A stretch of 37,668 nucleotides of DNA from Anaerolineales bacterium (GCA_021462845.1 JAJTXU010000018.1:1-37668), one strand, 5' to 3'. Positions 7,495 to 16,495 are shown, counted from the first letter of the stretch. A program made the numbers and translations. The notes: generated by a model from the sequence alone, not told the origin.

Positions 7495-8187
7495 ATGACA
7501 CAAACGACGCCTAATTTTATGCAAAGAAACTGCCGGGCAATTCTCATCACGCTCGGTGTTTTGTTTTTATGCTGGCTGGCGCGCGCACCGCTCGAAACCT
7601 TCGCGCTCTGGGTCGTTGACCGCGAAGCGGTGGCGGAATATTTCCGCAGTTACGGACATTGGGGCATGACCGTCTATCTTGCCCTGCTCATCCTGCAAGT
7701 GATCGTTGCGCTGATTCCCGGGCAGGCGCTCGTCTTCGCGGCGGGATACGTGTTCGGATTCGTCCCCACACTGCTGATCACGATTCCTACCGCGGTGTTG
7801 AGCAGTCAGCTCGCTTTTTTTCTAGCCCGCAGATATGGCAAGCCGATTGCATATCGTCTCGCTTCACAAAAAGCGATTGACCGCTGGGAGAGGATGGCGC
7901 GGCATCAGGGAATCCTTTTCTACTTCCTCGCCTTCAATCTGCCGATCTTTCCCTCGGATGCGATGTGCTACGTGGCTGGCTTGGGCACGATCAGCGGATC
8001 GAGGTTCCTCGCCGCAAATTTTCTGGGGCGTCTCGTTTCGACCATTTTCACCGTCGCGCTCGGCGCGTACGGATTCAACCTCCCTGCCTGGTTTTGGGTA
8101 ACGGTAATAATCGTGGTTCTGATTTTTTATTTCGGCTGGGCGTGGTATGCGCGGACAAACAACATCAAAATTGAAAAAGAAAACTAA
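7495..8187 (+). CDS. TVP38/TMEM64 (DedA-superfamily) membrane protein
   Basis: A 230-residue inner-membrane protein with about six hydrophobic segments. The SNARE-associated/VTT domain is clear: the GQALVFAAGYVFG loop near residue 77, a reentrant segment, a LARRYGKP turn, then a second half with FNLPIFPSDAMCYVAGL. This family is linked to lipid scrambling or transport and membrane homeostasis; the cargo is unknown. The ATG at 7495 has only a weak upstream GAAG. The gene converges on the DUF4173-like gene and the two stop codons overlap (8184-8187), with no hairpin between them. Confidence 0.85.
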   Translation: MTQTTPNFMQRNCRAILITLGVLFLCWLARAPLETFALWVVDREAVAEYFRSYGHWGMTVYLALLILQVIVALIPGQALVFAAGYVFGFVPTLLITIPTAVLSSQLAFFLARRYGKPIAYRLASQKAIDRWERMARHQGILFYFLAFNLPIFPSDAMCYVAGLGTISGSRFLAANFLGRLVSTIFTVALGAYGFNLPAWFWVTVIIVVLIFYFGWAWYARTNNIKIEKEN

Positions 8188-9812
8188 TTCTCGTCAAACG
8201 TTATACGCGATTCGCATTCGTAGATATCGCCGTTCGGCGTGCGAACCTGTACGGGCCATTGATTGTACCGAATCACATAACCCGCCAAGTATGGACGGAC
8301 AATTTCCAGCGACTCTTTAGCCTGCCAACTCGACCAATTAAACGAACGCCAATCATGAGTGGTGATATGCGGAGAAACTGCATAATAACTGTAACAAGCC
8401 AAAATTGCTCCAACTCCCTGCCGTGCAGACGTAGGCATTTTGCCGTATAAAAATTCATTCGCTAAAGCAGGAATCGCATCCTCCGATAAAGACGATAAAT
8501 GCGGGACATTCAGGTTTTTACCATGCCAGCTTCGATAGACGTTACGCTGGATGATCGCATTGTCTATATTGAAAAAGAAAAGCGATGCCCCAAAACCCAA
8601 CGAAGCCATCAACGCGGCAAATGCAAAGTATTGTTCGCGGCGAACGACTTCAAGAACAACAACCGTGATCAAAAGTAAACCTAACCATACGAGAAAAATT
8701 TTGGGGTACAACCGCAAACGCGAGTAGCCGTGCCAGCTAATGCCAAGGTCAATCCTTTGATAAGCCGATGTAAGGATGATCATCACAAGAATAACCAGGG
8801 CGACACTTAATCCTGAATAGACGCGTTTTTGAAATTCATTCTCTCGTTTTGTGAGCGTACTCAGCCCCAAGATCATCACTAGACTGAAAAAGGCTACAGT
8901 AATCAATTCGTTAAATCCGCGACGGGCGTATTGAGAATAGGTGTATCCAGCAACACCGATATTGGTCTCGCCTCCAAAGAAGTATTGAAACTGTACAGCC
9001 ACAAATATCAGAAACAATAGCGAAACACTGCTCAAAACAACCGCCGACTCGGTGAATCCCAAAAAGGGTTTAATTACTGGTTTCTCTTCACCGATCAGCT
9101 TTTTATCAGCGCTCCTTGACGCGCTATGCAAAAACACGCCAATCAGAAAGTAAGCGCAGAACAAAATCAGGATCAACCGCTTGATATTTTCTTCAGCGTC
9201 TTCAAAAAAATTGTCGAGTTTTTGATTAAACACAACATCAGCCGAAGCCAGCAAGGACGCAAAACACAAGACAATTGGCAGGGCAATAGCAAGTCCGCGT
9301 AACAATCCCCAAAGAGGCGAGCTCTTCCCTAAAGCAGTAGCGGCTTGATCTTTGCGAACCTGAAATGCGAATTGTATGGGTTGGATAAGAATGTCAACAA
9401 TAAGCAAAAACGACTTATGAAAATAATCTAGTAGCCCATAAAGAATCCATCTACCGCCGAGATAAGATGAAGCAAATAACCCGCTCAAAAGGATCGTGAA
9501 CGTAAAAGCAAGAAAACTTGTTAGTGGTTCGCGCCGCACAAATGACACAAAGGCAAAAAATAAAATTAGCGGGATTAAGAACAAACTTTTCTTCGAAGGC
9601 AGCAGTCCGCTTGCAACCAGCCAATAGCATCCGCCGGCAATACACAAAACCAAAAAGATGGAAAAGTTAACTCCAATCGCTTGATCCCAAAACAAAAAAT
9701 CGAAAAACCAACCAAGAGCCAACGCCAAAAGTACGAGCAAACCGGGGCGCTTAACAAACAGCAAGACGGGCATGGGTTGTCCAACAGATTGTTCTTCTGT
9801 TTTTTCATTCAT
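8184..9812 (-). CDS. DUF4173/DUF4153-like polytopic membrane protein
   Basis: A 542-residue protein with a short hydrophilic N-terminus and roughly a dozen hydrophobic helices, ending in a soluble C-terminal domain of about 150 residues (HLSSLSEDAIPAL... WRSFNWSSWQAKESLEIV). The YSQYARRGFNELITVAFFSLVMIL region is typical of the DUF4173 family, whose function is unknown. The start at 9812 is chosen because the membrane protein begins there; the further upstream frame is a shadow of the amidase gene. AAGG lies about 9 bases upstream. Codon use is more A/T-rich than the amidase next to it, which may indicate a different history. Confidence 0.75.
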   Translation of the reverse strand: MNEKTEEQSVGQPMPVLLFVKRPGLLVLLALALGWFFDFLFWDQAIGVNFSIFLVLCIAGGCYWLVASGLLPSKKSLFLIPLILFFAFVSFVRREPLTSFLAFTFTILLSGLFASSYLGGRWILYGLLDYFHKSFLLIVDILIQPIQFAFQVRKDQAATALGKSSPLWGLLRGLAIALPIVLCFASLLASADVVFNQKLDNFFEDAEENIKRLILILFCAYFLIGVFLHSASRSADKKLIGEEKPVIKPFLGFTESAVVLSSVSLLFLIFVAVQFQYFFGGETNIGVAGYTYSQYARRGFNELITVAFFSLVMILGLSTLTKRENEFQKRVYSGLSVALVILVMIILTSAYQRIDLGISWHGYSRLRLYPKIFLVWLGLLLITVVVLEVVRREQYFAFAALMASLGFGASLFFFNIDNAIIQRNVYRSWHGKNLNVPHLSSLSEDAIPALANEFLYGKMPTSARQGVGAILACYSYYAVSPHITTHDWRSFNWSSWQAKESLEIVRPYLAGYVIRYNQWPVQVRTPNGDIYECESRITFDEN

Positions 9813-9832
9813 ATAATGTAGCCTTGTGAAAT

Positions 9833-11344
9833 TTATGGATTCAGATTCGCCGTCGGCAAGAATCTTGGCTGCCTGCGGAATTGAGTCGCTTGCTCGAAGG
9901 CGTACGCGAGTCGAATCAACGTCGGCTCCTGCCACGCGATCGAGAAAAATGAAATTCCCACCGGCAAACCGAACACGTACCCCGCCGGCACCGTGATGTG
10001 CGGATACCCCGCCACCGCGGCAGGCGACGTGGATTCCATATCCCAATTGATCGCGTCGCCGTTGGCAAGATCGATCACCCACGCGGGCCCGCCCGAAGGG
10101 ACGACGATGGCATCGAGTTTGTATTTCTTCATCGTCGCGTCAATTCCCTGTTTGCGCGCGAGTCGCAAATTCTTCGCCAGCGCGGATGTATATTTGCGAG
10201 ACTTCAGCGAGCCGCGCTCGAGCGCCGACGTCATGCGCTCCTGCCCGAAATACGGCATCGTCTGACCGTCGTTCTCTTCGTTGAACTTGATCACATCTTC
10301 CATCGAATGAACGCGCGCGCCCTCATCAAGCGCTTTCAAATACGCGTTCAGGTCCGCCTTGAATTCGTAGTGCAACACTTCCATTTCGCTGTCGCCGAAT
10401 TTATCGAAATGCTTCACATCCGCGGGGTCAACGATCACCGCGCCGAGATGCTTCATCGCGTCGAGACACGTCTCAAAAATTTTCGTCACACGCGGATTCG
10501 TCCCCGCCATATTTCGCGCGACCCCAATGCGCGCGCCTTTGAGTCCGTCGAGGTCTAAACATTTTGCGTAATTGGACAAGCCCCGCTTCTTGCTCGGACG
10601 TGTAGCTGAGTCGCCCGCGTCAACTCCGGTCATCGCCCCGAGCAAAATGGCGGCGTCGGCGACCGTCCGCGTCATGGGACCCGGCGTATCCTGGCTGTGC
10701 GCAACGGGGATGATTCCGCTTCGGCTGAGCAATCCCAGCGTCGGTTTGATTCCCACAATTCCATTCGTCTGCGCGGGACAGATGATCGAGCCGTCGGTTT
10801 CGGTGCCGACCGCCCCGACGGATAAATTCGCCGCGATTGCCGCGCCCGACCCGGAGGAGGAACCGCACGCGGAGCGATCCAACGCATAGGGGTTGCGAGT
10901 CAAGCCGCCGCGCGAAGACCATCCGCTCACCGAGCGTTTCCCGCGGAAGTTCGCCCACTCGCTCAAGTTGGTCTTGCCGAGGATCACCGCGCCCGCTTTG
11001 CGAAGTTGCTTCACGATGAACGCATCTCGCGCGGCATAATTCCCCTCCAACGCCAGCGACCCGGCGGTTGTCTGCATTTTGTCGTGGGTGTCGATGTTAT
11101 CCTTCAACAATACAGGGATTCCGTGCAAGGCGCCGCGCACCTTTCCTTTTTTCCGCTCGGCATCCAACGCAGAAGCAATCTCCAGCGCGGCTGGATTCAA
11201 TTCAATGATCGAGTTGATGTGCGGCCCGTTTTTATCTATCGCCTCGATGCGTGAAAGATACAAATCCGCCACCTGACGCGCCGTCAGTTCATCGGATTCA
11301 AATTTTTGCTTCAGGTCGGCAATCGTCCACTCCGGTAGGATCAT
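9833..11344 (-). CDS. Amidase-signature family hydrolase
   Basis: A 503-residue hydrolase with the Ser-cisSer-Lys triad of the amidase signature family: Lys81 in VLLKDNID, Ser162 in the GSSSGSG loop (161-167), and nucleophile Ser186 in TETDGSI. It cleaves a carbon-nitrogen amide bond; the substrate cannot be read from sequence. It resembles amidases annotated as Glu-tRNA amidotransferase A-like, but no gatB or gatC partner is present, so it is not called gatA. No signal peptide is seen. Its ATG overlaps the stop of the CBS-domain gene (TAATG at 11342-11346), so translation is coupled. Confidence 0.85.
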   Translation of the reverse strand: MILPEWTIADLKQKFESDELTARQVADLYLSRIEAIDKNGPHINSIIELNPAALEIASALDAERKKGKVRGALHGIPVLLKDNIDTHDKMQTTAGSLALEGNYAARDAFIVKQLRKAGAVILGKTNLSEWANFRGKRSVSGWSSRGGLTRNPYALDRSACGSSSGSGAAIAANLSVGAVGTETDGSIICPAQTNGIVGIKPTLGLLSRSGIIPVAHSQDTPGPMTRTVADAAILLGAMTGVDAGDSATRPSKKRGLSNYAKCLDLDGLKGARIGVARNMAGTNPRVTKIFETCLDAMKHLGAVIVDPADVKHFDKFGDSEMEVLHYEFKADLNAYLKALDEGARVHSMEDVIKFNEENDGQTMPYFGQERMTSALERGSLKSRKYTSALAKNLRLARKQGIDATMKKYKLDAIVVPSGGPAWVIDLANGDAINWDMESTSPAAVAGYPHITVPAGYVFGLPVGISFFSIAWQEPTLIRLAYAFEQATQFRRQPRFLPTANLNP

Positions 11345-11781
11345 TACCGTCCCCCACCGGTGATGTAATGCTCCAATTGGGCGATCATCGACCTCTGCAC
11401 TTCCACCACCTCGCGCAGTACATCGCGCACAGAGATCAATCCTTCGAGTGTTCCAGCGGAATACACTGGCAGGTGGCGGATATTCTTCTCCAGCATCAAA
11501 GCCATACAGGCTTCGAGTTCCTCGTTCGCATCGATGGTGATGACCTTCTCTGTCATGATCTCGTCCACCCTCGTATCTTTTGCCTGCTTCCCGGAAAGGT
11601 CCAGTTTGCGCACGCAATCTCTTTCAGAAAGGATCCCCTTCACTTCGCCGCCTTCCATGACCAGCGCCGCGCCCATATTGTGCTTTGCCAGCAATTTCAA
11701 GGCTTCCAGCACACTTGCCGAGGGGGAAATCGAGAAGACTTCTGTGCCTTTTTTACGGATCATATCCTGAACGGTAGCCAT
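11344..11781 (-). CDS. CBS-domain pair protein
   Basis: A 145-residue protein made almost wholly of two CBS domains: first about residues 8-60 (VFSISPSASVLEALKLL ... GILSERDCVRK), second about 75-130 (VITIDANEELEACMALM ... GLISVRDVLRE). CBS pairs bind adenine nucleotides or SAM and act as energy or ligand sensors. AAAGGAGAG gives a strong ribosome-binding site. It is directly upstream of, and one base overlapped with, the amidase, so it may regulate or share conditions with it; this is inference from coupling. Confidence 0.88.
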   Translation of the reverse strand: MATVQDMIRKKGTEVFSISPSASVLEALKLLAKHNMGAALVMEGGEVKGILSERDCVRKLDLSGKQAKDTRVDEIMTEKVITIDANEELEACMALMLEKNIRHLPVYSAGTLEGLISVRDVLREVVEVQRSMIAQLEHYITGGGR

Positions 11782-11856
11782 GGTTCGCTCTCCTTTCGCT
11801 TCTTGGAAGATAGCTCAAAGTATAGGCTCAAACGCCCGCACTGACAAGGAAACACG

Positions 11857-12678
11857 TCAAAAAACCGACTGTGCCACATTCCACGATTTCGCAATTTCCC
11901 GGATCTCCTCCGGGCTAAGACCGCCGCCCGGCGAATCGGCGAGCCGGTTCAGGGTCTCGTAGTGAGCCGCCGTTTCGGCGTATTCGATCAGGTCTGAGGC
12001 ATGCAAGATCGAATGGTCGGCTCGCGCCATCACCCCATGGCGCGCCCAGATCACAATGCGGTGGGTTCGAAGCGAGAGTTTGGTCTCCACCACCAGCTGG
12101 GCGGAACCGGGTAACAGGAACGGAACCACTCCGATCCCTTCCGGCATGTTGAGGATGGCTTCGGGTTGCCAGCGGAGCAACCTTCGGCTGAGCGTTTTTT
12201 CATCCTGGTATTCTTGCAAGTGGCTGAGGTGTGTAAGATGAACGGGCTGGGCATGGACGACCGCATGCAACCCGACATCTGTCGAGCGCATCCGATCTGC
12301 GTGAACGCCGAGGTGGGAATTAAACTCGCTCGTCACCCGCTGAAACTGCCGCTGGGGCGATGTGTACAACGCGCCGTTCCGCCCGCCGGGATGAACGAGC
12401 ACACAAGCAAGATTCGCCAGCGGGGATTCGGCGATCTCTCTCAACCTTCTACCTGATCCACTGACGATCAGCATCATCCCAGCCAATTCGGGAGCGGCGT
12501 GAGGCAGTTCAACCTCCTGCGTTTGAGGGAATTGCGCGCTTACATTGAGCGGGTTCCGCAGGCAAACCGAAATATTGCCCGCCGCCCCTTCCGCCGCGCC
12601 GATCTCAGCCAGCCGCGAGCCAGCCTGCCCGAGGTGGTAAAGAATAGTGTCGAGTTCGAGCGGTGTGTTATCTGCCAT
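11857..12678 (-). CDS. Class II aldolase, rhamnulose-1-phosphate aldolase-like
   Basis: A 273-residue protein of the class II aldolase/adducin fold. The order of motifs matches E. coli RhaD: GAAGNIS (31-37), TSEFNSHLGVH with Glu118, VVHAQPVHL (His142), NMPEGIGVVPFLLPGS, and IVIWARHGV (His214). By position the zinc ligands His141, His143 and His212 of RhaD correspond to His142, Gln144 and His214, so one ligand is changed. It would split a ketose-1-phosphate to DHAP and an aldehyde; rhamnulose-1-phosphate is a guess. A GTG at 12696 would add six residues; ATG 12678 is preferred. No other rhamnose genes are nearby. Confidence 0.7.
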   Translation of the reverse strand: MADNTPLELDTILYHLGQAGSRLAEIGAAEGAAGNISVCLRNPLNVSAQFPQTQEVELPHAAPELAGMMLIVSGSGRRLREIAESPLANLACVLVHPGGRNGALYTSPQRQFQRVTSEFNSHLGVHADRMRSTDVGLHAVVHAQPVHLTHLSHLQEYQDEKTLSRRLLRWQPEAILNMPEGIGVVPFLLPGSAQLVVETKLSLRTHRIVIWARHGVMARADHSILHASDLIEYAETAAHYETLNRLADSPGGGLSPEEIREIAKSWNVAQSVF

Positions 12679-12819
12679 TTGTAGCGATTTTATCACTCAC
12701 ATCGTTCGGTTATGCAAGAAATAGTCTGTTTGCGTTGGTATTTCGCCAGGTTGTTTTTGGAAAGTGAACTTTGCGGTACGATCTTCGGGCAGATTATTTG
12801 AAAATTCGGAAACAAAATA

Positions 12820-12847
12820 AACAGGACTCCCTGGCGGGAGTCCTGTT
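12820..12847 (-). terminator. Rho-independent terminator of the tRNA-Pro gene
   Basis: AACAGGACTCCC (12820-12831) and GGGAGTCCTGTT (12836-12847) pair perfectly over 12 bp around a 4-base loop. On the minus strand the hairpin begins 4 bases past the tRNA and is followed by TATTTTGTT, a typical U-rich tail. Confidence 0.88.
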
Positions 12848-12850
12848 CTG

Positions 12851-12924
12851 TCGGGGTGCCGAGATTTGAACTCGGGACCTCACGGACCCGAACCGTGCGC
12901 TCTACCGGTCTGAGCCACACCCCG
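12851..12924 (-). tRNA. tRNA-Pro (anticodon CGG)
   Basis: Read on the minus strand it folds as a normal 74-base cloverleaf: acceptor CGGGGTG/CACCCCG with discriminator A, D stem GCTC/GAGC, anticodon stem CACGG/CCGTG with loop TTCGGGT (anticodon CGG, reads CCG), variable loop of 5, and T arm CCGAG/CTCGG with loop TTCAAAT. The CCA end is not encoded. A strong promoter lies upstream and a hairpin terminator follows directly, so it is a single-gene transcription unit. Confidence 0.95.
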
Positions 12925-12980
12925 ATCTGACGAGAGGGAATGCTGATCCGCATCGCGCCTCTGTACTGCAAAGCGTGCGA

Positions 12981-13009
12981 ATTATACACACCGTATTGTG
13001 AATTGGCAA
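12981..13009 (-). promoter_or_regulatory. Promoter of the tRNA-Pro gene
   Basis: TTGCCA (13009-13004), a 17-base spacer and a perfect TATAAT (12986-12981) on the minus strand. The expected start is near 12974, about 50 bases before the mature tRNA. Confidence 0.8.
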
Positions 13010-13010
13010 G

Positions 13011-13922
13011 TTACGGATTGAGCAAAACTTCCTGCGTGTACACGTAAAATACGCCGGGGATGCGGTCGTCCTCCTGGTGGATGGTAAGGCGGGCTGTGAC
13101 CGGTTCCGAAACCCGATACGGAATCGTCGTTTCAAACAACTGCGGCGCGGCTTGCTCGAGGTTCAGTACGCGCAGACCCAGCGACTTCCCCTCCGGCGTG
13201 ATTAGCTCAAGGATGATGGGCTCCAAACTGAATGGCCAGACATCTCCGCGAATGACGAGGTTGCCGCCCGATGCAAAATCTTTTTTGGTGGGAGAAAAGA
13301 TGCGGATCGGCTCAGATGGATTCCCCGGCGTGGTGATTTCATTTTCCCCCGAGGAGAGCAACAACAGCCGAACGGAATTCACGGCTTGCACGCGGTCAAA
13401 TTCATCGAATGTGCTGACGGTAAGCCGCGCCACCTCCGCCGCGCCGGGAATCTCAAAGGAGACTTTAATCGTTTGCTGAATCCCGTTATTGGAGGTGGGC
13501 ACATTCTTTTTGAGCAGGCGCGTGATCAATCGCCCATCTTCGCCGAAAAGGTCTATCTGAACGATTTCGCTTGCGCCGGTCGTTATTTCCATTTTGAGGG
13601 TGATCGGCGAGATCACTTTCGAAAACGGGCCCGGCGAACCGATCTCGATCTCCGCGCGATCATGCCCGGGGATGCTGGTGGCGGTCGGAGAGGGACCCGG
13701 CGTGATGGTCAACGTTGGCGCGGGAGAATTGGTTGGCGCCAGCGTGGGAAGCGACGCGATGAAGGTTTCCGTGGCGGCAAGGTTCGCCGCTTCCGCAGTT
13801 TGGGCGATGACCATGGGAAGTTGTTCAGGCGGTATCGGAGTCGGGATGGGGCTTGAGGCTGGGGCGGCGCAACCGGCTGCAAGTCCGAGAAGAGAGGCGA
13901 TGATTGAGAGTTGAAATTTCAT
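13011..13922 (-). CDS. Secreted lipoprotein with two beta-sandwich repeats
   Basis: A 303-residue protein with a lipoprotein signal ending in LAAGC, so it should be lipid-anchored outside the membrane. A Thr/Pro/Ser-rich linker (about 50-85) follows. Two similar domains of about 100 residues then appear (IEIGSPGPFSKVISPITLKMEI... and IRIFSPTKKDFASGGNLVIRGD...), resembling Ig-like or Gmad2-type repeats by their SP..-V..P..-V.G pattern. No catalytic motif is seen. The ATG at 13922 has no ribosome-binding site, and the hairpin at 13933-13970 lies just upstream. It may be read through from the carboxypeptidase gene. Function is unknown. Confidence 0.7.
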   Translation of the reverse strand: MKFQLSIIASLLGLAAGCAAPASSPIPTPIPPEQLPMVIAQTAEAANLAATETFIASLPTLAPTNSPAPTLTITPGPSPTATSIPGHDRAEIEIGSPGPFSKVISPITLKMEITTGASEIVQIDLFGEDGRLITRLLKKNVPTSNNGIQQTIKVSFEIPGAAEVARLTVSTFDEFDRVQAVNSVRLLLLSSGENEITTPGNPSEPIRIFSPTKKDFASGGNLVIRGDVWPFSLEPIILELITPEGKSLGLRVLNLEQAAPQLFETTIPYRVSEPVTARLTIHQEDDRIPGVFYVYTQEVLLNP

Positions 13923-13932
13923 TTATTCATGA

Positions 13933-13970
13933 ACAAGTCCAATGACCCATGAATGCGTCATTGGACTTGT
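13933..13970 (-). terminator. Hairpin between carboxypeptidase Taq and the lipoprotein gene
   Basis: ACAAGTCCAATGAC (13933-13946) and its exact reverse complement (13957-13970) form a 14-bp stem with a 10-base loop. It follows the carboxypeptidase stop on the minus strand. There is no T run, so it may stop transcription partly or protect the mRNA end. Confidence 0.6.
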
Positions 13971-13991
13971 CTCACTATATAACAGATAAAT

Positions 13992-15488
13992 TTATAGGGA
14001 GTAGATCTCGCTATATTTTTTCGTCAGGTAGCGAACGTAGGGTTCCGGTGTGATCTTCGAACCGGTAATACGCTGAACGATATCTTGCGGATCGTACTTG
14101 TGCCCAAATTGATGCAAGTTCTCTCGCAGCCAGCCGAGCAGGGCATCGAAGTTGCCCGCGCGAATCTGGTCGTCGAGGTTGCGAACGTCTTTGTCGATCT
14201 TTTCCCACAACTGGGCAGAAATGAGATTGCCCAGCGCGTACGTGGAAAAGTAACCGATCAAACCGGCCGACCAGTGAATATCCTGCAACACGCCTTGCGC
14301 GTCATCCGGCGGGGTGACGCCGAGGTATTCCCGCATCTTTGTATTCCAAATTTCAGGCAGGCGTTTGAGGTCGAGAATCCCCTCCACCATGGCGATCTCA
14401 AGTTCGAGGCGGAGCATGATGTGCAGGTTGTACGTGGCTTCGTCGGCATTCACACGGATGAGCGATGGTTCGACTTTATTAACGGCTTTATAAAATGCCT
14501 TCACTCCGATACCCTCGAGTTGATTGGGGAACGTTTTCTTGAGTTTCGGGAAGAAATGCTCGCAGAACGGAAGCGACCGCCCTACGAGGTTTTCCCACAT
14601 GCGCGATTGCGACTCGTGAACTGCAAGCGAGGCGCCGCCTTCCAGCGCGGTGCGTTCATACACAGGGTTTACGCCCTGCTCATACATGCCGTGCCCCGCT
14701 TCGTGCATGGTGCTGAAGATCATCGCCAGCGGATTGTCGGCTTCGAAGCGCGTGGTGATGCGCACATCGTTCACGCTGAACGTGGTCTCGAACGGGTGCG
14801 CGGCTTTATCCTGCCTGCCGCGGTTGAAATCGTAGCCGAAGCATCGGATGATCTCTTCGCCAAAATCCCACAACTTTTTCTCGTTATATTTCTTACGCAG
14901 GAAATCGTCCTTCACCTGTTTTGCTTCACCAATGGCTTTGATCAACTTTACTTGCCGAGGACGCAGACCGTCGAAGATGGCTTTCACATCGGCGGTCTTC
15001 ATGCCGGGTTCGTAGTCATCGAGCAGGGTGTCATAGGGATGATCGGCAGGCGGGAAGAATGAAATATACTTGTGAACCAGGTCTACCATTTTTTGCAGAT
15101 GCGGCAGGAAGATTGCATAGTCCGATTTTCCCTTTGCTTCCAGCCAGGCTTCAAACGACCTGGAGGCAACCACCGCCTGTTCCGCCACGAAAGACGGGGG
15201 GACGCGCTTTGCCTTGTCGTAATTGCGCGCGGCAACGCGAATCATGGCGGCATCGTCCGAATCGGCGCCGGCAAATTCAGATTTCAGATCGTCGATCAAC
15301 CGCCCCACTTCATCGGAGGTGAATTTCTCCTGTCTGATCTTCCCGAGCGTTGCCAGTTGTTGACCGCGCGCATCTCCGCCCATGGGCGGAATGTTTACCT
15401 GCTGATCCCAATCCAACACCGACGTGGCTCTGCCAAGATCGGAAACTTCTCCAAGTATCTCTTTCAAGCGAGCAAGTTTTTCAGACAT
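13992..15488 (-). CDS. Carboxypeptidase Taq (peptidase family M32)
   Basis: A 498-residue cytoplasmic zinc metallocarboxypeptidase, the usual family length. The HEXXH zinc motif is HEAGH (262-266), and the family's downstream HESQSRMWEN block (from 291) carries the third ligand region. It removes residues one by one from peptide C-termini. AGGAG precedes the ATG at 15488. The gene follows serA by 15 bases on the same strand, so the two are probably co-transcribed. Confidence 0.95.
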   Translation of the reverse strand: MSEKLARLKEILGEVSDLGRATSVLDWDQQVNIPPMGGDARGQQLATLGKIRQEKFTSDEVGRLIDDLKSEFAGADSDDAAMIRVAARNYDKAKRVPPSFVAEQAVVASRSFEAWLEAKGKSDYAIFLPHLQKMVDLVHKYISFFPPADHPYDTLLDDYEPGMKTADVKAIFDGLRPRQVKLIKAIGEAKQVKDDFLRKKYNEKKLWDFGEEIIRCFGYDFNRGRQDKAAHPFETTFSVNDVRITTRFEADNPLAMIFSTMHEAGHGMYEQGVNPVYERTALEGGASLAVHESQSRMWENLVGRSLPFCEHFFPKLKKTFPNQLEGIGVKAFYKAVNKVEPSLIRVNADEATYNLHIMLRLELEIAMVEGILDLKRLPEIWNTKMREYLGVTPPDDAQGVLQDIHWSAGLIGYFSTYALGNLISAQLWEKIDKDVRNLDDQIRAGNFDALLGWLRENLHQFGHKYDPQDIVQRITGSKITPEPYVRYLTKKYSEIYSL

Positions 15489-15503
15489 GGTAACTCCTGA
15501 AAT

Positions 15504-16445
15504 CTAATTGACTTTCCAGCGCAGTGGTTTATTTTGCAAGGCGGATAAGACTTCGTTGGCGATATCCTCCGATGCGCGGGATTGCGCTTCGGCAGTCTGC
15601 GCCCCGATGTGAGGCATGGCGATCACTTTCGGATGGAGGACTGTTTCAGTTTCCCCGGGCGGTTCCACCGCGTACACATCCAGCGCGGCGCCGGCAACCT
15701 TGCCGCTATTCAACGCGGCCACCAGCGCGGATTCGTCGATGATCCCGCCGCGCGCCGCGCACACGATACGCGCGCCGTCTTTCATCTGCGAAAACGCCAG
15801 CGGACCGATCATGTCTCGCGTTTGCACATTGAGCGGCAAATGCAGGGAAATGAAATCGGACCAGGCGTAGAGGTCTTGAATGGAGACAGGCTCCGCGCCG
15901 CGTTTTGAAATTTCATCTTCTGAGATCAACGGGTCGTAGGCAATTACATTCATCCCGAAAGCGGCGGCGCGTTTGCCCAACTCCACGCCGATGCGACCGA
16001 AGCCGATCACGCCGAGGGTTTTGCCGTTCAGTTCCACCCCTTCGAGTCCTTTTTTAAGCCATTTCCCTTGCTTCATGCCCGCATCGGCGCGGGGAATTTC
16101 ACGCGCCAGGGCCAGCATCAAGCCGAAGGTTAATTCGGCGACGGCGATTGAAGTGGACATCGGCGCGTTGACAACGGTGACGTTGCGTTTTTTTGCCGCA
16201 TCGAGATCGATATTGTCCACGCCGACGCCGGCGCGGCCGATCGCTTTGAGGCGGGTAGCCGCCTCCAAAGCAGAGGCAGTTACCTTCGTCCGACCGCGAA
16301 CGATGAGTCCGTCGTACTCGGGAATCGCTTTGAGAAGGTCCTCCGCTGAAATATCGCGGCGATCATCCACGTCTGCCTGTGAACGCAGAACATCCAAACC
16401 GCTTTGGTCGAGTCCGTCAGTAATGAGGATTTTGAATTTTGTCAT
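15504..16445 (-). CDS. serA: D-3-phosphoglycerate dehydrogenase, short form
   Basis: A 313-residue D-2-hydroxyacid dehydrogenase with the NAD motif GFGRIG (148-153), Asp171 at the end of the next strand (NAD preference), and catalytic Arg232 (ARGGIID), Glu261 and His279 (PHIGA). The VGVDNIDLDAA stretch and overall layout fit 3-phosphoglycerate dehydrogenase, first step of serine synthesis. It lacks the regulatory ACT domain, so serine feedback by that route is not expected; other hydroxyacid substrates remain possible. The ATG has no ribosome-binding site but a TAAAAT box six bases upstream. The carboxypeptidase gene follows. Confidence 0.87.
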   Translation of the reverse strand: MTKFKILITDGLDQSGLDVLRSQADVDDRRDISAEDLLKAIPEYDGLIVRGRTKVTASALEAATRLKAIGRAGVGVDNIDLDAAKKRNVTVVNAPMSTSIAVAELTFGLMLALAREIPRADAGMKQGKWLKKGLEGVELNGKTLGVIGFGRIGVELGKRAAAFGMNVIAYDPLISEDEISKRGAEPVSIQDLYAWSDFISLHLPLNVQTRDMIGPLAFSQMKDGARIVCAARGGIIDESALVAALNSGKVAGAALDVYAVEPPGETETVLHPKVIAMPHIGAQTAEAQSRASEDIANEVLSALQNKPLRWKVN

Positions 16446-16451
16446 GCCCGA

Positions 16452-16457
16452 ATTTTA
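16452..16457 (-). promoter_or_regulatory. -10 box of a likely leaderless serA transcript
   Basis: On the minus strand TAAAAT ends exactly six bases before the serA ATG at 16445. No Shine-Dalgarno is present and no -35 is clear. Confidence 0.5.
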
Positions 16458-16495
16458 TCACGAGGGGAAGCGCGTTTTCGCGCAGTTGAATGGAT

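Noticed and set aside
9813-10082. N-terminal extension of the DUF4173-like protein
   Set aside because: The extra 90 residues are a shadow of the amidase gene; the membrane protein begins naturally at 9812.
9833-11344. Amidase as GatA of the Glu-tRNA(Gln) amidotransferase
   Set aside because: No gatB or gatC is nearby and the partner gene is a CBS-domain protein; only the general amidase family can be supported.
14085-15062. Open plus-strand frame of 325 codons
   Set aside because: It is the antisense shadow of carboxypeptidase Taq, whose family motifs are clear on the minus strand.
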